A stretch of 29,895 bases of DNA, taken from the NCBI GenBank assembly GCA_015523135.1, contig WAKY01000001.1, positions 1-29,895 on the forward strand, read 5' to 3'. The notes beneath the pieces are model-generated. The model did not search any database. It was not told the origin of the DNA and saw only the letters and a list, made by a program, of their open reading frames with translations. Numbering within the stretch: the stretch's first letter is position 1; each line of letters begins with the position of its first letter. This DNA comes from Candidatus Aciduliprofundum sp. Its GTDB lineage: Archaea > Thermoplasmatota > Thermoplasmata > Thermoplasmatales > Aciduliprofundaceae. Positions 1 through 7,444 of this stretch are shown here, one piece after another. The translations under genes were made by a program, and so were the position numbers.

Positions 1-40
1 ATTAAGGAAAAGTAAATAAACTCAATTCAATTAATCCTCT

Positions 41-799
41 GTGAACTTCATATTTCTATCGGTAATTGTCTCCGTTGCTCTGCTTCCATCCCTAATTTAT
101 ATGATAATAGTTAGAAACACTGAAAAATATGAGAGAGAGCCGTGGAGAGCAGTGCTACGCTCTTTTATGGCAGGAGCTTTCTTTGGTACAATTATGGCTG
201 CAATCATAGAGCTCATCGCAGTATTCGTGTTCAAATCATCTCTTGAATTTCTAAGAGGTTATGAATTCATAGCTGAGCATGGTGCAACTATATCCTCCTT
301 GGCTCTTGCCCTTGTAATTGCTCCCGTGGTAGAAGAGGCAACAAAAGCTTATGGAGTCATAGTTTCAAAAAAGTATGTAGATGAGATTGAAGATGGGCTT
401 GTTTATGGTGCATCTTCCGGTTTTGGATTTGCATTTATGGAAAATTTACTATACGAGATTTCAGCACTTCTTTCAGGTGGATTCTTTGCATGGCTCATCG
501 TATCCACAATTCGTTCATTGTCATCAGCATTGCTTCATGGCAGCTCCACGGCCTTTACAGGTCTAGGCTATTCTATGAGGAAAATAGCTAGAAAGAGCTC
601 CATGGGAAGAGGATACTTAAAAGCAGTTACAATGCATTCTTCTTTCAATCTTTTAGCTTCCATTCCAATATTGCTTGGAGGATTGCATCCAATATTTTAC
701 CTAGCCCCCTTACTTATAGCAATTGTCTATGGATTTATGGCATTTTCATACATAAGGAAGAAAATCAAGATGTACGATAGACCTCCTCGGCAACGATAA
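41..799 (+). CDS. PrsW-like intramembrane metalloprotease
   Basis: Polytopic membrane protein of 252 residues with about seven hydrophobic segments. It resembles the PrsW/glutamic-type intramembrane protease family, related to CAAX prenyl proteases. Motifs seen are EExxK (E98, E99, K102), a FxxxE-type motif ending at E134 in the segment after DGLVYGASSG, H166 in the helix SSALLHGSS, and H199 in HSSFNLLA. These match the order of conserved polar residues in PrsW. Bacterial PrsW cleaves an anti-sigma factor; archaea lack that substrate, so the target here is unknown. The GTG at 41 is preceded by an AT-rich box about 26 nt upstream (AGTAAATAAA), which suggests a leaderless start. The 3' end overlaps the convergent pcc1 gene by 35 nt. 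Family assignment is good, substrate unknown. Confidence 0.8.
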   Translation: MNFIFLSVIVSVALLPSLIYMIIVRNTEKYEREPWRAVLRSFMAGAFFGTIMAAIIELIAVFVFKSSLEFLRGYEFIAEHGATISSLALALVIAPVVEEATKAYGVIVSKKYVDEIEDGLVYGASSGFGFAFMENLLYEISALLSGGFFAWLIVSTIRSLSSALLHGSSTAFTGLGYSMRKIARKSSMGRGYLKAVTMHSSFNLLASIPILLGGLHPIFYLAPLLIAIVYGFMAFSYIRKKIKMYDRPPRQR

Positions 800-1025
800 T
801 ACAAGCCAATAAATCATCCAAAGTATGCAAAAGCTTTGATGGTTTCTCTGCCCGAGATTCACATAAAATTTTATTTCCTTCAACTTTGCAATCTAAAAAT
901 TGATAGTTGTCAACATTTATGCTCTCATATATTGCTTTTGCCATTCTATCGTTTTCATATCCTAAAATAATTTTTCCCTTTATCCAGTGTAGATTTCCCT
1001 TCCCAGACGCTTTGAGTACTGCCAT
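765..1025 (-). CDS. pcc1: KEOPS complex subunit Pcc1
   Basis: Small protein of 86 residues with the Pcc1 pattern: a first beta strand, then YENDRMAKAIYESI (about 23-36), then alternating strands and a long C-terminal helix (LLHTLDDLLACIIVAEEVY). Pcc1 is the dimerisation subunit of KEOPS, which with Kae1, Bud32 and Cgi121 makes the t6A modification at position 37 of ANN-decoding tRNAs. The start at 1025 is supported by a ribosome site GGTGGTGA just upstream, inside the end of the yhaM-like gene. This gives a 46-nt overlap and probable translational coupling. Length is normal for the family. The 3' end runs 35 nt into the convergent PrsW-like gene. No other KEOPS genes are in the window. Confidence 0.85.
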   Translation of the reverse strand: MAVLKASGKGNLHWIKGKIILGYENDRMAKAIYESINVDNYQFLDCKVEGNKILCESRAEKPSKLLHTLDDLLACIIVAEEVYRTS

Positions 1026-1909
1026 TCTTCTTCACCACCCTCAAACTCTCGCAAAGATAAATCAATCATATCCGCATAGAAAAGAACATAAGCTTCCTTA
1101 GTTCTTATCCTCTGTGGTACATTATCAACGATGGGGGAGTGGTGTGAGATTATTGCATGTAACAGCCTCTCCCTCAAATCACTTGGAAAATCAACAATTT
1201 CCCTTATCTTGGATTCAACCATGTTGAAACTTAAAACTGTGTGGCCCAGTAATTTTGCTTTGTCTCTCTGCTTTATTGTGGTATCTATTTCATAAGAATC
1301 CACCTTACCCACATCATGCAATAGAGCTGCCGTTATTAGCAACTCTCTATCCAAATTGTAAGTTTTGGCCATAGCATCACAAATCTTTGTGACATTTAAT
1401 GTGTGCTCTGCAAGTCCTCCAATATAGGCATAAACTTCGTAAGAGGACCACGGTGCCTCTTTAAACCTCTCCAAGAATTCATCCTCAGAAAAAAAGAAAT
1501 TGAGCAATTGAGAGAGATGCTCATTTTCAATTGACTCAACAAATTTTTGTATTTCTTGCATTATTTCATCTATGTTTTCCAGAGCAGGCACGAATCGCTC
1601 CTTATCAAAATTTTCAATTTTTTTGATATAATCATATTCGGCATCTACAGATATTGTAGGTTGCGTATCTTTTTGGTATGTTCCGCGGAGTTCAATAACA
1701 TCTCCCTCGTTTATCTCGTTGTACAATCTTTCAGTTAATCTATCATCGTTGCCCCAATATTTAACGATTGCGTTTCCAGTCTTATCTCCTGCCTCAATAA
1801 CAAAATACTTTCCAAATTTTGCCCTATACTCCCTTATCCCAAACTTCTTGCGTACTGCAAGGTGCAAAACCACATTTTCGCCATCCTCTAACTCACTCAA
1901 ATATTTCAT
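980..1909 (-). CDS. YhaM-like OB-fold/HD-domain 3'-5' exoribonuclease
   Basis: Protein of 309 residues from the chosen ATG. Residues about 1-105 look like an OB-fold nucleic-acid-binding domain (FVIEAGDKTGNAIVKYWG, DVIELRGTY). Residues about 120-300 form an HD phosphohydrolase domain with H169 (AEHTLNV), H198-D199 (LLHDVGK), H223, H251, H256-H257 and D280 as likely metal ligands. This order matches bacterial YhaM/CbfI, a 3'-5' exoribonuclease also active on DNA; the substrate in archaea is an inference. The reading frame extends to a GTG at 1927, but a TATA-like box (GTTATAAT, 1939-1932) lies about 27 nt before the ATG at 1909, favouring a leaderless start there. The gene overlaps pcc1 by 46 nt, so RNA turnover and tRNA modification share a transcript. 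Confidence 0.82.
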   Translation of the reverse strand: MKYLSELEDGENVVLHLAVRKKFGIREYRAKFGKYFVIEAGDKTGNAIVKYWGNDDRLTERLYNEINEGDVIELRGTYQKDTQPTISVDAEYDYIKKIENFDKERFVPALENIDEIMQEIQKFVESIENEHLSQLLNFFFSEDEFLERFKEAPWSSYEVYAYIGGLAEHTLNVTKICDAMAKTYNLDRELLITAALLHDVGKVDSYEIDTTIKQRDKAKLLGHTVLSFNMVESKIREIVDFPSDLRERLLHAIISHHSPIVDNVPQRIRTKEAYVLFYADMIDLSLREFEGGEEEWQYSKRLGREIYTG

Positions 1910-1944
1910 AGTTTGATATCTTACCACAGGTATTATAACTTTCG

Positions 1945-3051
1945 TTAAACCTCAATAAGCTCGTCCTTCTGGGCAGAAGTTAGCACTTCATATCCATCCT
2001 TCTTTACTAGTATATCATCCTCTATGCGCACACCACCAAATCCAGGAATGTATATCCCTGGTTCAACAGTCACAACCATTCCCTCTTTCAAAGGCACATC
2101 AACCAATCTTGACAAGCCAACATGGTCATGAACTGCAAGTCCAACACCATGGCCTGTAGAATGAGTCATCCTTCCTTTGTACCTTGTAGAATCTATGAAT
2201 TCGTGAACTTTGGCATCTATATCTTTGCCATTCACACCTTCCTTTATCATCTCAATGCCAATCTTTTGTGCCTTTAGTACCGTGTAATAAATATCCCTCT
2301 GCATCTCGGATGCTTTTCCAAAAACAAAAGTGCGGGTTGTATCTGAATTATAATGATGGTACCTTGCTCCAAAGTCGCAAAGCACAAAATCTCCCTTCTT
2401 CAATTTCCTTGCTCCCGCCGTGTAATGGGGCTCTGCGGTATTCTCTCCAAAGGCGGAGATCGTGGTAAAGGCCTCACTTTCCGCTCCCCTATTCAACATC
2501 TCATAAACTATGCGGGCTGCTAACTCATATTCCCTCATACCCTCATGCAAGAAATCTGGAATTTCGTCTGCTACCTCGCTGGCAATATCTGCTGCTTCTT
2601 TCATCAATTTTATCTCCTCGCTGCTTTTTATCTTCCTTGCTTCCATTATCGCATCTGCCACATTTATGTACTCCCTCTCCCCCAATACTTCTTTCAATTT
2701 ATCAAAATCCTTAACTGTAAGCGTTTCAAAATTAAGCCCAATTCTCTTGGCATTACCAACGAGCTCTTTTAACATTTCATCTCTCTCCTTGCCCATATGA
2801 TAAATTTTAACCTCATTTTTTCCCTTTTTAGCACTTGTCTCCTCAAGCAAGGAGGTTAAAACAGTAACCTTATCGGGTTTAACAAGAGCATAGGAGCCTT
2901 CGAATATTCCTCCTTCCACAAGACCTGTTACATAGAAGAAATTTAGTTCCACAACAGGTTCTCCTCTGTTGAAAAGCAAAATCAGGTCCACATCTTCCTT
3001 TAAATTTTCAAATATCTTTTCTTGGTGCATAGGAGGGGATATCAATTGCAT
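1945..3051 (-). CDS. pepQ: Xaa-Pro peptidase, M24B family
   Basis: Protein of 368 residues with an N-terminal creatinase-like domain (about 1-135) and a C-terminal pita-bread catalytic domain. Dinuclear metal ligands are all visible: D226 and D237 (DFGARYHHYNSD), H301 (STGHGVGL), E330 (VEPGIY) and E344 (RIEDD). H209 in EPHY is the usual extra active-site histidine. The enzyme releases the N-terminal residue from peptides or dipeptides with proline in position 2 and acts in the cytoplasm. It cannot be assigned to prolidase or aminopeptidase P from sequence alone. ATG 3051 follows the stop of the DUF998 gene by 4 nt, so the two are probably co-transcribed. No clear ribosome site is visible. A peptidase fits a peptide-fermenting lifestyle. 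Confidence 0.9.
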   Translation of the reverse strand: MQLISPPMHQEKIFENLKEDVDLILLFNRGEPVVELNFFYVTGLVEGGIFEGSYALVKPDKVTVLTSLLEETSAKKGKNEVKIYHMGKERDEMLKELVGNAKRIGLNFETLTVKDFDKLKEVLGEREYINVADAIMEARKIKSSEEIKLMKEAADIASEVADEIPDFLHEGMREYELAARIVYEMLNRGAESEAFTTISAFGENTAEPHYTAGARKLKKGDFVLCDFGARYHHYNSDTTRTFVFGKASEMQRDIYYTVLKAQKIGIEMIKEGVNGKDIDAKVHEFIDSTRYKGRMTHSTGHGVGLAVHDHVGLSRLVDVPLKEGMVVTVEPGIYIPGFGGVRIEDDILVKKDGYEVLTSAQKDELIEV

Positions 3052-3055
3052 CTAT

Positions 3056-3628
3056 TTACAATTTTTCTATATACATTGTCCAGTAAATCAAAGTGTATGT
3101 CCAGATGAATAGTGTAAAAGCTCCTGTAAACTCAGCTATAGCCACTCCTTTGAAAGTGTTTAAAGCCCAAATTGCAATAGCCCAGCCGATTGAGAATAGG
3201 AGAATAGAAAATATGCCCATTCCACGATGTTTCCAGAGAAATCCTATGCCCACAATCAATATTCCGAAGGAGGATAAAAGGAAGAATGACCAGCTAACAT
3301 ACCAGTGTGGAGGTGTGCCCTCAGGAAAAGTTCCAATCAAAAATAGGGAAATCATGCCTAGAAGGAATACATAGAAGCCCACTTTTATGATTCCTGAGAA
3401 TTCTCTTATTAGCCCCATAGTAAAATAGGTCATTCCTAAACCTGCAATAATCAATCCTGTGCTGAGAACCCATGGATAGTTTACCCAAGGATGATATATA
3501 TTTCCCAAATCACTTATGGCATTATCTGTTAATCTCCACCAAGAAGAATTGAGATATATGGCAATTCCAATAAAAATAAAACCAATTATAGGAGAAATTA
3601 TCCCGGAATATATGTACTTTCTATCCAT
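3056..3628 (-). CDS. DUF998 family membrane protein
   Basis: Hydrophobic protein of 190 residues with six predicted membrane helices. Conserved polar spots of the DUF998 family are visible: DNAISDLG after the first helix and FPEGTPPHWY between helices three and four. Its biochemical function is unknown, and no catalytic claim can be made. The frame extends 21 nt upstream to 3649, but ATG 3628 is preferred because an AT-rich TATA-like box (TTAAAATATTTG) sits about 25 nt before it, suggesting a leaderless transcript. That promoter lies at the end of the upstream IMPACT-family gene. Four nucleotides separate its stop from the Xaa-Pro peptidase start. A link to peptide transport or peptide sensing would be speculation. 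Confidence 0.75.
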   Translation of the reverse strand: MDRKYIYSGIISPIIGFIFIGIAIYLNSSWWRLTDNAISDLGNIYHPWVNYPWVLSTGLIIAGLGMTYFTMGLIREFSGIIKVGFYVFLLGMISLFLIGTFPEGTPPHWYVSWSFFLLSSFGILIVGIGFLWKHRGMGIFSILLFSIGWAIAIWALNTFKGVAIAEFTGAFTLFIWTYTLIYWTMYIEKL

Positions 3629-3654
3629 GCCCCAAATAATAAAATACAAATATT

Positions 3655-4014
3655 TTAATTTTTCTCACTAAATTCCATTACGCTCTCGGCCGCCTCTCTA
3701 AAAGCCCTAGCAACACCACCCATCCCAAGTTTTACGCCCCCAAAGATTCTTGAGACAACTATTGCCCTATTATCCGAGTTATATTTCTTTAGCACCCCGA
3801 GAATTACCTTGCCGGGATGTCCCACCTCACCATCATCCTTGTATTTCTCCTCTCCATCAACTATTGCAGCCCAGCAGTGATGCACTGCCTTCTTGTATTT
3901 TCTCCTATGCTCTTTTAAAATTTCTTCCATATCATCCATACTTTCTATCTCGTAAAGATGCGCGTAGAATTTTGAATTTTTAACTTTTATCATTCCTGCT
4001 GCGAGCTCACGCAT
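3655..4014 (-). CDS. IMPACT/YigZ family protein (UPF0029)
   Basis: Protein of 119 residues matching the N-terminal domain of the IMPACT/YigZ family: KFYAHLYEI, then HHCWAA, DDGEVGHPG and the diagnostic VSRIFGGVKLGMGGVARAFREAA. Yeast and mammalian IMPACT/Yih1 act through an extra RWD domain on Gcn1/Gcn2; bacterial and archaeal members are uncharacterised, with possible nucleic-acid binding. Start chosen at ATG 4014: a strong site GGAGGGAGG lies 4 nt upstream, inside the 3' end of the alkyltransferase/endonuclease V gene. The stop of that gene (4007) therefore overlaps this start by 8 nt. An in-frame extension to 4053 lacks such a site. The C-terminal domain of long YigZ proteins is absent, so this is the short archaeal form. 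Confidence 0.8.
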   Translation of the reverse strand: MRELAAGMIKVKNSKFYAHLYEIESMDDMEEILKEHRRKYKKAVHHCWAAIVDGEEKYKDDGEVGHPGKVILGVLKKYNSDNRAIVVSRIFGGVKLGMGGVARAFREAAESVMEFSEKN

Positions 4015-4918
4015 TATCCTCCCTCCTGAACTTGTTAGCGTATATATGCGCAAGCCTAAGGGGCTCTGGATTCTTGTACTTCAAATATTTTTTGACTATT
4101 TTTACGGCAGAATCCAATGTTATCCTATGGCCCGGAGAGACATATATCCCCTTTTTTCTCCCGCTTGGTATGTATTGCCCCACTATTTTGGAATCTATGA
4201 AAATTTTTCCTTCCCTAACTTCGCCCATAAGCAAATTTTTTGCAACTCCTATAGTGGCTATATTATTCTTAACCCCTACATAAGTAGCTAAGCCCATAAA
4301 GCGAGGATGCAAAATGCCGTTGCCATCAATCATTAGGAGTATATACTCATCCACTTTTTTTAGAATTTTTGAAATTATTGGCTCTTCACGAAATGCAAGA
4401 TATGTTGGAATGTAGGGAAAATCAACTTTCATCTTATCCTTTATAACTTCGTATTTCCCATCTCGCATAATAACTAGGGCAACATAGGCATTCCTGGCGG
4501 AATAGGAAACATCTACACCCCCTATTAACGAGGGATAATTATCCTCCAAAACTACCTTTTTTCTCATTTCCTCCTGCTCTTTCCTGAGTTTTTTCAGTGG
4601 ATAATCAGTTTTAAAATCCTCAAATAGAACTTTGGAGAAGTCCTTAATTTTTCCATTCTCTATTTTTATTCCCTCCTCGCGTAATAGCTCAACTTTGTGT
4701 TTTATGCCCTCTGGATGCGTAAAACCGCCCAAACTCCCATCACTCATAACTACGCGATGGCATGGTATGCGCGGCGGGTCTGGATTTTGGGAGAGCATGA
4801 CTCCACAAGCCCTTGCAGCCCTTATATCTCCAAGTGCCCTAGCTAGGGCTCCATAGGTGCTAACTCTCCCCCTTGGAATCTGCATAACGAGCCCATAAAA
4901 ATATGAGTAAAGGTCCAT
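4007..4918 (-). CDS. O6-alkylguanine-DNA alkyltransferase / endonuclease V fusion
   Basis: Two DNA-repair proteins in one 303-residue chain. Residues 1-90 are the alkyltransferase DNA-binding domain: the helix pair SxYGALARALG, and the active-site PCHRVV with acceptor cysteine 53. The N-terminal RNase H-like domain of Ada/Ogt is missing. Residues about 105-300 are endonuclease V (Nfi): VDVSY (D136), YIPTYLAFREEP (E178), DGNGILHPR (D198), and SPGHRI (H264), matching the metal-binding residues of Thermotoga maritima EndoV. The alkyltransferase part removes alkyl groups from O6 of guanine by suicide transfer; EndoV nicks DNA 3' of deoxyinosine. The same fusion is known as an active bifunctional enzyme in Ferroplasma. 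It lies 9 nt after tmk and overlaps the IMPACT-family gene. Confidence 0.93.
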   Translation of the reverse strand: MDLYSYFYGLVMQIPRGRVSTYGALARALGDIRAARACGVMLSQNPDPPRIPCHRVVMSDGSLGGFTHPEGIKHKVELLREEGIKIENGKIKDFSKVLFEDFKTDYPLKKLRKEQEEMRKKVVLEDNYPSLIGGVDVSYSARNAYVALVIMRDGKYEVIKDKMKVDFPYIPTYLAFREEPIISKILKKVDEYILLMIDGNGILHPRFMGLATYVGVKNNIATIGVAKNLLMGEVREGKIFIDSKIVGQYIPSGRKKGIYVSPGHRITLDSAVKIVKKYLKYKNPEPLRLAHIYANKFRREDNA

Positions 4919-4927
4919 ATACTCGCC

Positions 4928-5521
4928 TCATATCCTAGCATCTATTATTTTTCGCACATCCTCATAAACTTCTTCCAAATCTCTATTGCTATCCACTACC
5001 ACGAATCCATACTTATCTGCAAGCTCCATATATATCTCCTGCACCCTCTCTAAAAATTCTTCTCTCTCAAACTTCTCCTTGAAATCTCTGGTATTGACAA
5101 AATTCAATCCCCTTTGAGGTTCTATCTTCAAGAGGATAACTATATCTGGCTCAAGGCGCATGGGTTCATACACCCCTTCAAGCCATTTTAAAGCTTTATC
5201 CAAGGGCATTAATTTTTCCATCTGCGCCCCCTGATATGCGAAGGTTGAGTAAACATACCTATCCGAGATAACTATCTTTCCATCTTCCAATTTTTTCTTT
5301 ATGAGCTCCACATGCTCGGCCCTATCTGCAAAGAACAATAACGCCTGCGACAAAGGATTTTTTTCCTCCTCAATAGCTCTACGAACATCCTTTCCCATCC
5401 AAGTTGTTGTGGGCTCTTCTGTGAGAAAAATTTCATGGCCTAAAGAGCTTAAATGCTCTCCTATCCTCCTTGCAATCGTGCTCTTGCCGCTACCGTCAAT
5501 GCCCTCAAAGACGATAAACAT
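4928..5521 (-). CDS. tmk: thymidylate kinase
   Basis: Protein of 197 residues, normal length for dTMP kinase, which converts dTMP to dTDP with ATP for DNA synthesis. The P-loop GIDGSGKST spans residues 7-15; the DRY motif is at 87-89, followed by the substrate-binding YSTFAYQGA. A lid region follows around 140-155 (TRDFKEKFEREEF). ATG 5521 lies about 25 nt from the centre of a symmetric AT box (5542-5549) that also serves the divergent HPS/RraA gene, so the start is probably leaderless. The alkyltransferase/endonuclease V fusion follows after 9 nt, so tmk heads a leftward operon of nucleotide and DNA-repair functions. Confidence 0.95.
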   Translation of the reverse strand: MFIVFEGIDGSGKSTIARRIGEHLSSLGHEIFLTEEPTTTWMGKDVRRAIEEEKNPLSQALLFFADRAEHVELIKKKLEDGKIVISDRYVYSTFAYQGAQMEKLMPLDKALKWLEGVYEPMRLEPDIVILLKIEPQRGLNFVNTRDFKEKFEREEFLERVQEIYMELADKYGFVVVDSNRDLEEVYEDVRKIIDARI

Positions 5522-5572
5522 AAGGGCTTATAGAATAGCAAGATATTTAACTTTGCACCCCATGTTTATTCT
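5522..5572. promoter_or_regulatory. shared divergent promoter of tmk and the HPS/RraA gene
   Basis: The 51-bp gap between divergent starts contains one near-palindromic AT box, ATATTTAA (5543-5550; TTAAATAT on the other strand). Its centre is about 25 nt from the tmk ATG and 27 nt from the HPS ATG. Purine-rich GCAAG and GCAAAG precede it on the two strands at the usual BRE position. One TBP site could thus serve two leaderless transcripts. Confidence 0.55.
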
Positions 5573-6853
5573 ATGCCCATACTTCAGGTTGCATTGGATT
5601 TTATGATTTTAGAGCGAGCTATAAAAGCGGCAGAGGAGGCAGTTAAAGGCGGTGTTGACTGGATTGAAGTTGGAACTCCACTAATAAAGAGTGAGGGTAT
5701 GCGCGCAGTTAGAGAAATTAAGAGGAGATTCAAAAAGCCAGTGGTTGCTGATTTAAAAACTATGGATGTTGGCCGGGTTGAAGTTGAGATGGCTGCAAAA
5801 AGTGGTGCTTCCGTGGTAACAGTATTATCCTTAGCGGATGATTCAACAATTGAAGATTCTATCAAGGCCGCAAGAAAATACGGGGCAAAGGTCATGGTTG
5901 ATTTGATAAATCATCCAGAGCCAGCAAAGAGGGCAAAAGAAGTGGAGAAATTAGGGGCGGATTATGTTTGCGTGCATGTGGGCGTGGACCAGCAGATGCT
6001 TGGAAAGAACCCATTGGAAATTTTGAGAGAGGTCGCTTCAAGCGTTAGCATTCCCGTAGCTGCTGCTGGAGGTATAAACAGCGAGACGGCAGCGGATATT
6101 GTGAAGAGTGGTGCCGATATTGTTATTGTTGGTGGCGCTATAATCAAGGCCCCCAATGTAAAAGAAGCAACGAGAAAAATTAAGGAAGCAATAGAGAAAG
6201 GGGTAAAGATAAGAAGTGACCTATACAAAAAGTATGGAGAGGAAGAATTGAGAGATGCTTTTATGAAAGTTTCAACTCCTAATTTAAGCGATGCAATGCA
6301 TCGCAAAGGTGCTTTGGGAGATTTCATAAAATTGGGGGGAGGAAAAGTCGTGGGAAGAGCGGTAACGGTTAGAACATTGGATGGGGACTGGGCAAAGGCT
6401 GTGGAGGCAATTGATATCGCCAACCCTGGTGATGTTATTGTTATAGACGCGCAAGATGGAAAAATTGCAGTTTGGGGAGAACTAGCCACTTGGAGCTGTA
6501 AGGTAAAGGGTATAGCAGGAGTGGTAATTTATGGGGCTGCAAGGGATGTTGATGAAATTAAAAAGGCAAATTATCCTATATTTGCAAGGCACCTTGCACC
6601 AAACGCTGGAGAGCCAAAGGGGTTTGGAGAGATTGGTATAGAATTGAATATTATGGGTGTAAAAATCAAGCCGGGAGATTGGATAATAGGTGATGAGAGC
6701 GGAATAGCTGTGGTGCCTAGAGAAGAGGCTGTGGAAATAGCAAATCGTGCCTTGGATGTTATGGAGCACGAAAATAGAATAAGGGAGGAGATAAAGAGAG
6801 GTAGCACACTCTCTGCCGTTATGAAACTAGAAAAATGGGAAGTTGAAAAATAA
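5573..6853 (+). CDS. 3-hexulose-6-phosphate synthase / RraA-like fusion
   Basis: Protein of 426 residues joining two domains. Residues about 1-208 are a TIM barrel of the OMP-decarboxylase superfamily with D9 (ALD), E32 (EVGT), and D60-K62 (ADLKTMD), the pattern of 3-hexulose-6-phosphate synthase. Residues about 220-426 match the RraA/HMG-aldolase fold, with GVVIYGAARDVDE and a long IGIELNIMGVKIKPGDWI stretch. In archaea without the oxidative pentose pathway, HPS runs in reverse with 6-phospho-3-hexuloisomerase to make ribulose 5-phosphate from fructose 6-phosphate. The isomerase is not in this window. The RraA part may be an aldolase or a regulator; its role is unproven, though such fusions are known in archaea. 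Start is leaderless, with the TATA box 27 nt upstream. The stop abuts the convergent ferritin gene. Confidence 0.88.
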   Translation: MPILQVALDFMILERAIKAAEEAVKGGVDWIEVGTPLIKSEGMRAVREIKRRFKKPVVADLKTMDVGRVEVEMAAKSGASVVTVLSLADDSTIEDSIKAARKYGAKVMVDLINHPEPAKRAKEVEKLGADYVCVHVGVDQQMLGKNPLEILREVASSVSIPVAAAGGINSETAADIVKSGADIVIVGGAIIKAPNVKEATRKIKEAIEKGVKIRSDLYKKYGEEELRDAFMKVSTPNLSDAMHRKGALGDFIKLGGGKVVGRAVTVRTLDGDWAKAVEAIDIANPGDVIVIDAQDGKIAVWGELATWSCKVKGIAGVVIYGAARDVDEIKKANYPIFARHLAPNAGEPKGFGEIGIELNIMGVKIKPGDWIIGDESGIAVVPREEAVEIANRALDVMEHENRIREEIKRGSTLSAVMKLEKWEVEK

Positions 6854-7366
6854 TTAAAATCGGCTGTCTACTCTCATAAATTCTTCATCGTACATTACGC
6901 TTTCAAATTCTATTATTTCCTCGTACTGCTGCTTGAGTATCTTGTAATGCCCTTCTTCAATCTTTGCCATATACTTCATTATCGTTCTTACCCTAGGATC
7001 TTTCATTTTTTCAGCTATGCTCTCGTAATAATCCTTAGCACTCAACTCTGCTCTCATAGCCCCCTCAAGAATCTTTCTTATATCCGTTGTGCCTCCGAGC
7101 TCTTTGAATATTCTTATCTCAGGAAACTCTGGTATGAAATCAGGATTCTCGGGCGGTTTTGGCTCCTTGCCGTTGAACAAATCCTTGTAAAGTTCTACTA
7201 AGATATCCCTGTGTCTATCCTCCTCCTTGGCTAGAGCTTCAAGCTTCGTCTTTAAAAATGGATTCTTTGCCTCTTTTGCCACTTTGCTATAAATCTCCTT
7301 TGCAACTTCCTCGCTCTTTATTCCTAGCAGTATTAAATCTTCCAAACTATATTTGCTCACATCCAT
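6854..7366 (-). CDS. rubrerythrin-like ferritin-family diiron protein
   Basis: Protein of 170 residues forming a four-helix bundle. Two repeats of the diiron signature are visible: E19/E20 with EEDRH (E48, E49, H52) in the first half, and AELSAKDYYE with KIEEGHYKI in the second. This is the rubrerythrin/ferritin-like pattern, but the C-terminal rubredoxin domain of full rubrerythrin is absent. Likely role is peroxide reduction or iron handling in the cytoplasm of an anaerobe; exact activity is inferred. The frame runs to 7399, but ATG 7366 has a TATA-like TTTATA about 27 nt upstream and an AGGAAAT just before it. Its stop codon directly abuts that of the convergent HPS/RraA gene. Confidence 0.82.
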   Translation of the reverse strand: MDVSKYSLEDLILLGIKSEEVAKEIYSKVAKEAKNPFLKTKLEALAKEEDRHRDILVELYKDLFNGKEPKPPENPDFIPEFPEIRIFKELGGTTDIRKILEGAMRAELSAKDYYESIAEKMKDPRVRTIMKYMAKIEEGHYKILKQQYEEIIEFESVMYDEEFMRVDSRF

Positions 7367-7444
7367 ATTTCCTGTAAGCGTATTAATCCGTATAAACATT
7401 TCTAAAGAGCAAGTTATTTTAATGTGAGTCCTTATATCTCCTCA

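Noticed and set aside
5584..6807. Several long minus-strand frames under the HPS/RraA gene
   Set aside because: They are antisense shadows of a clearly conserved gene, with no motifs or ribosome sites.
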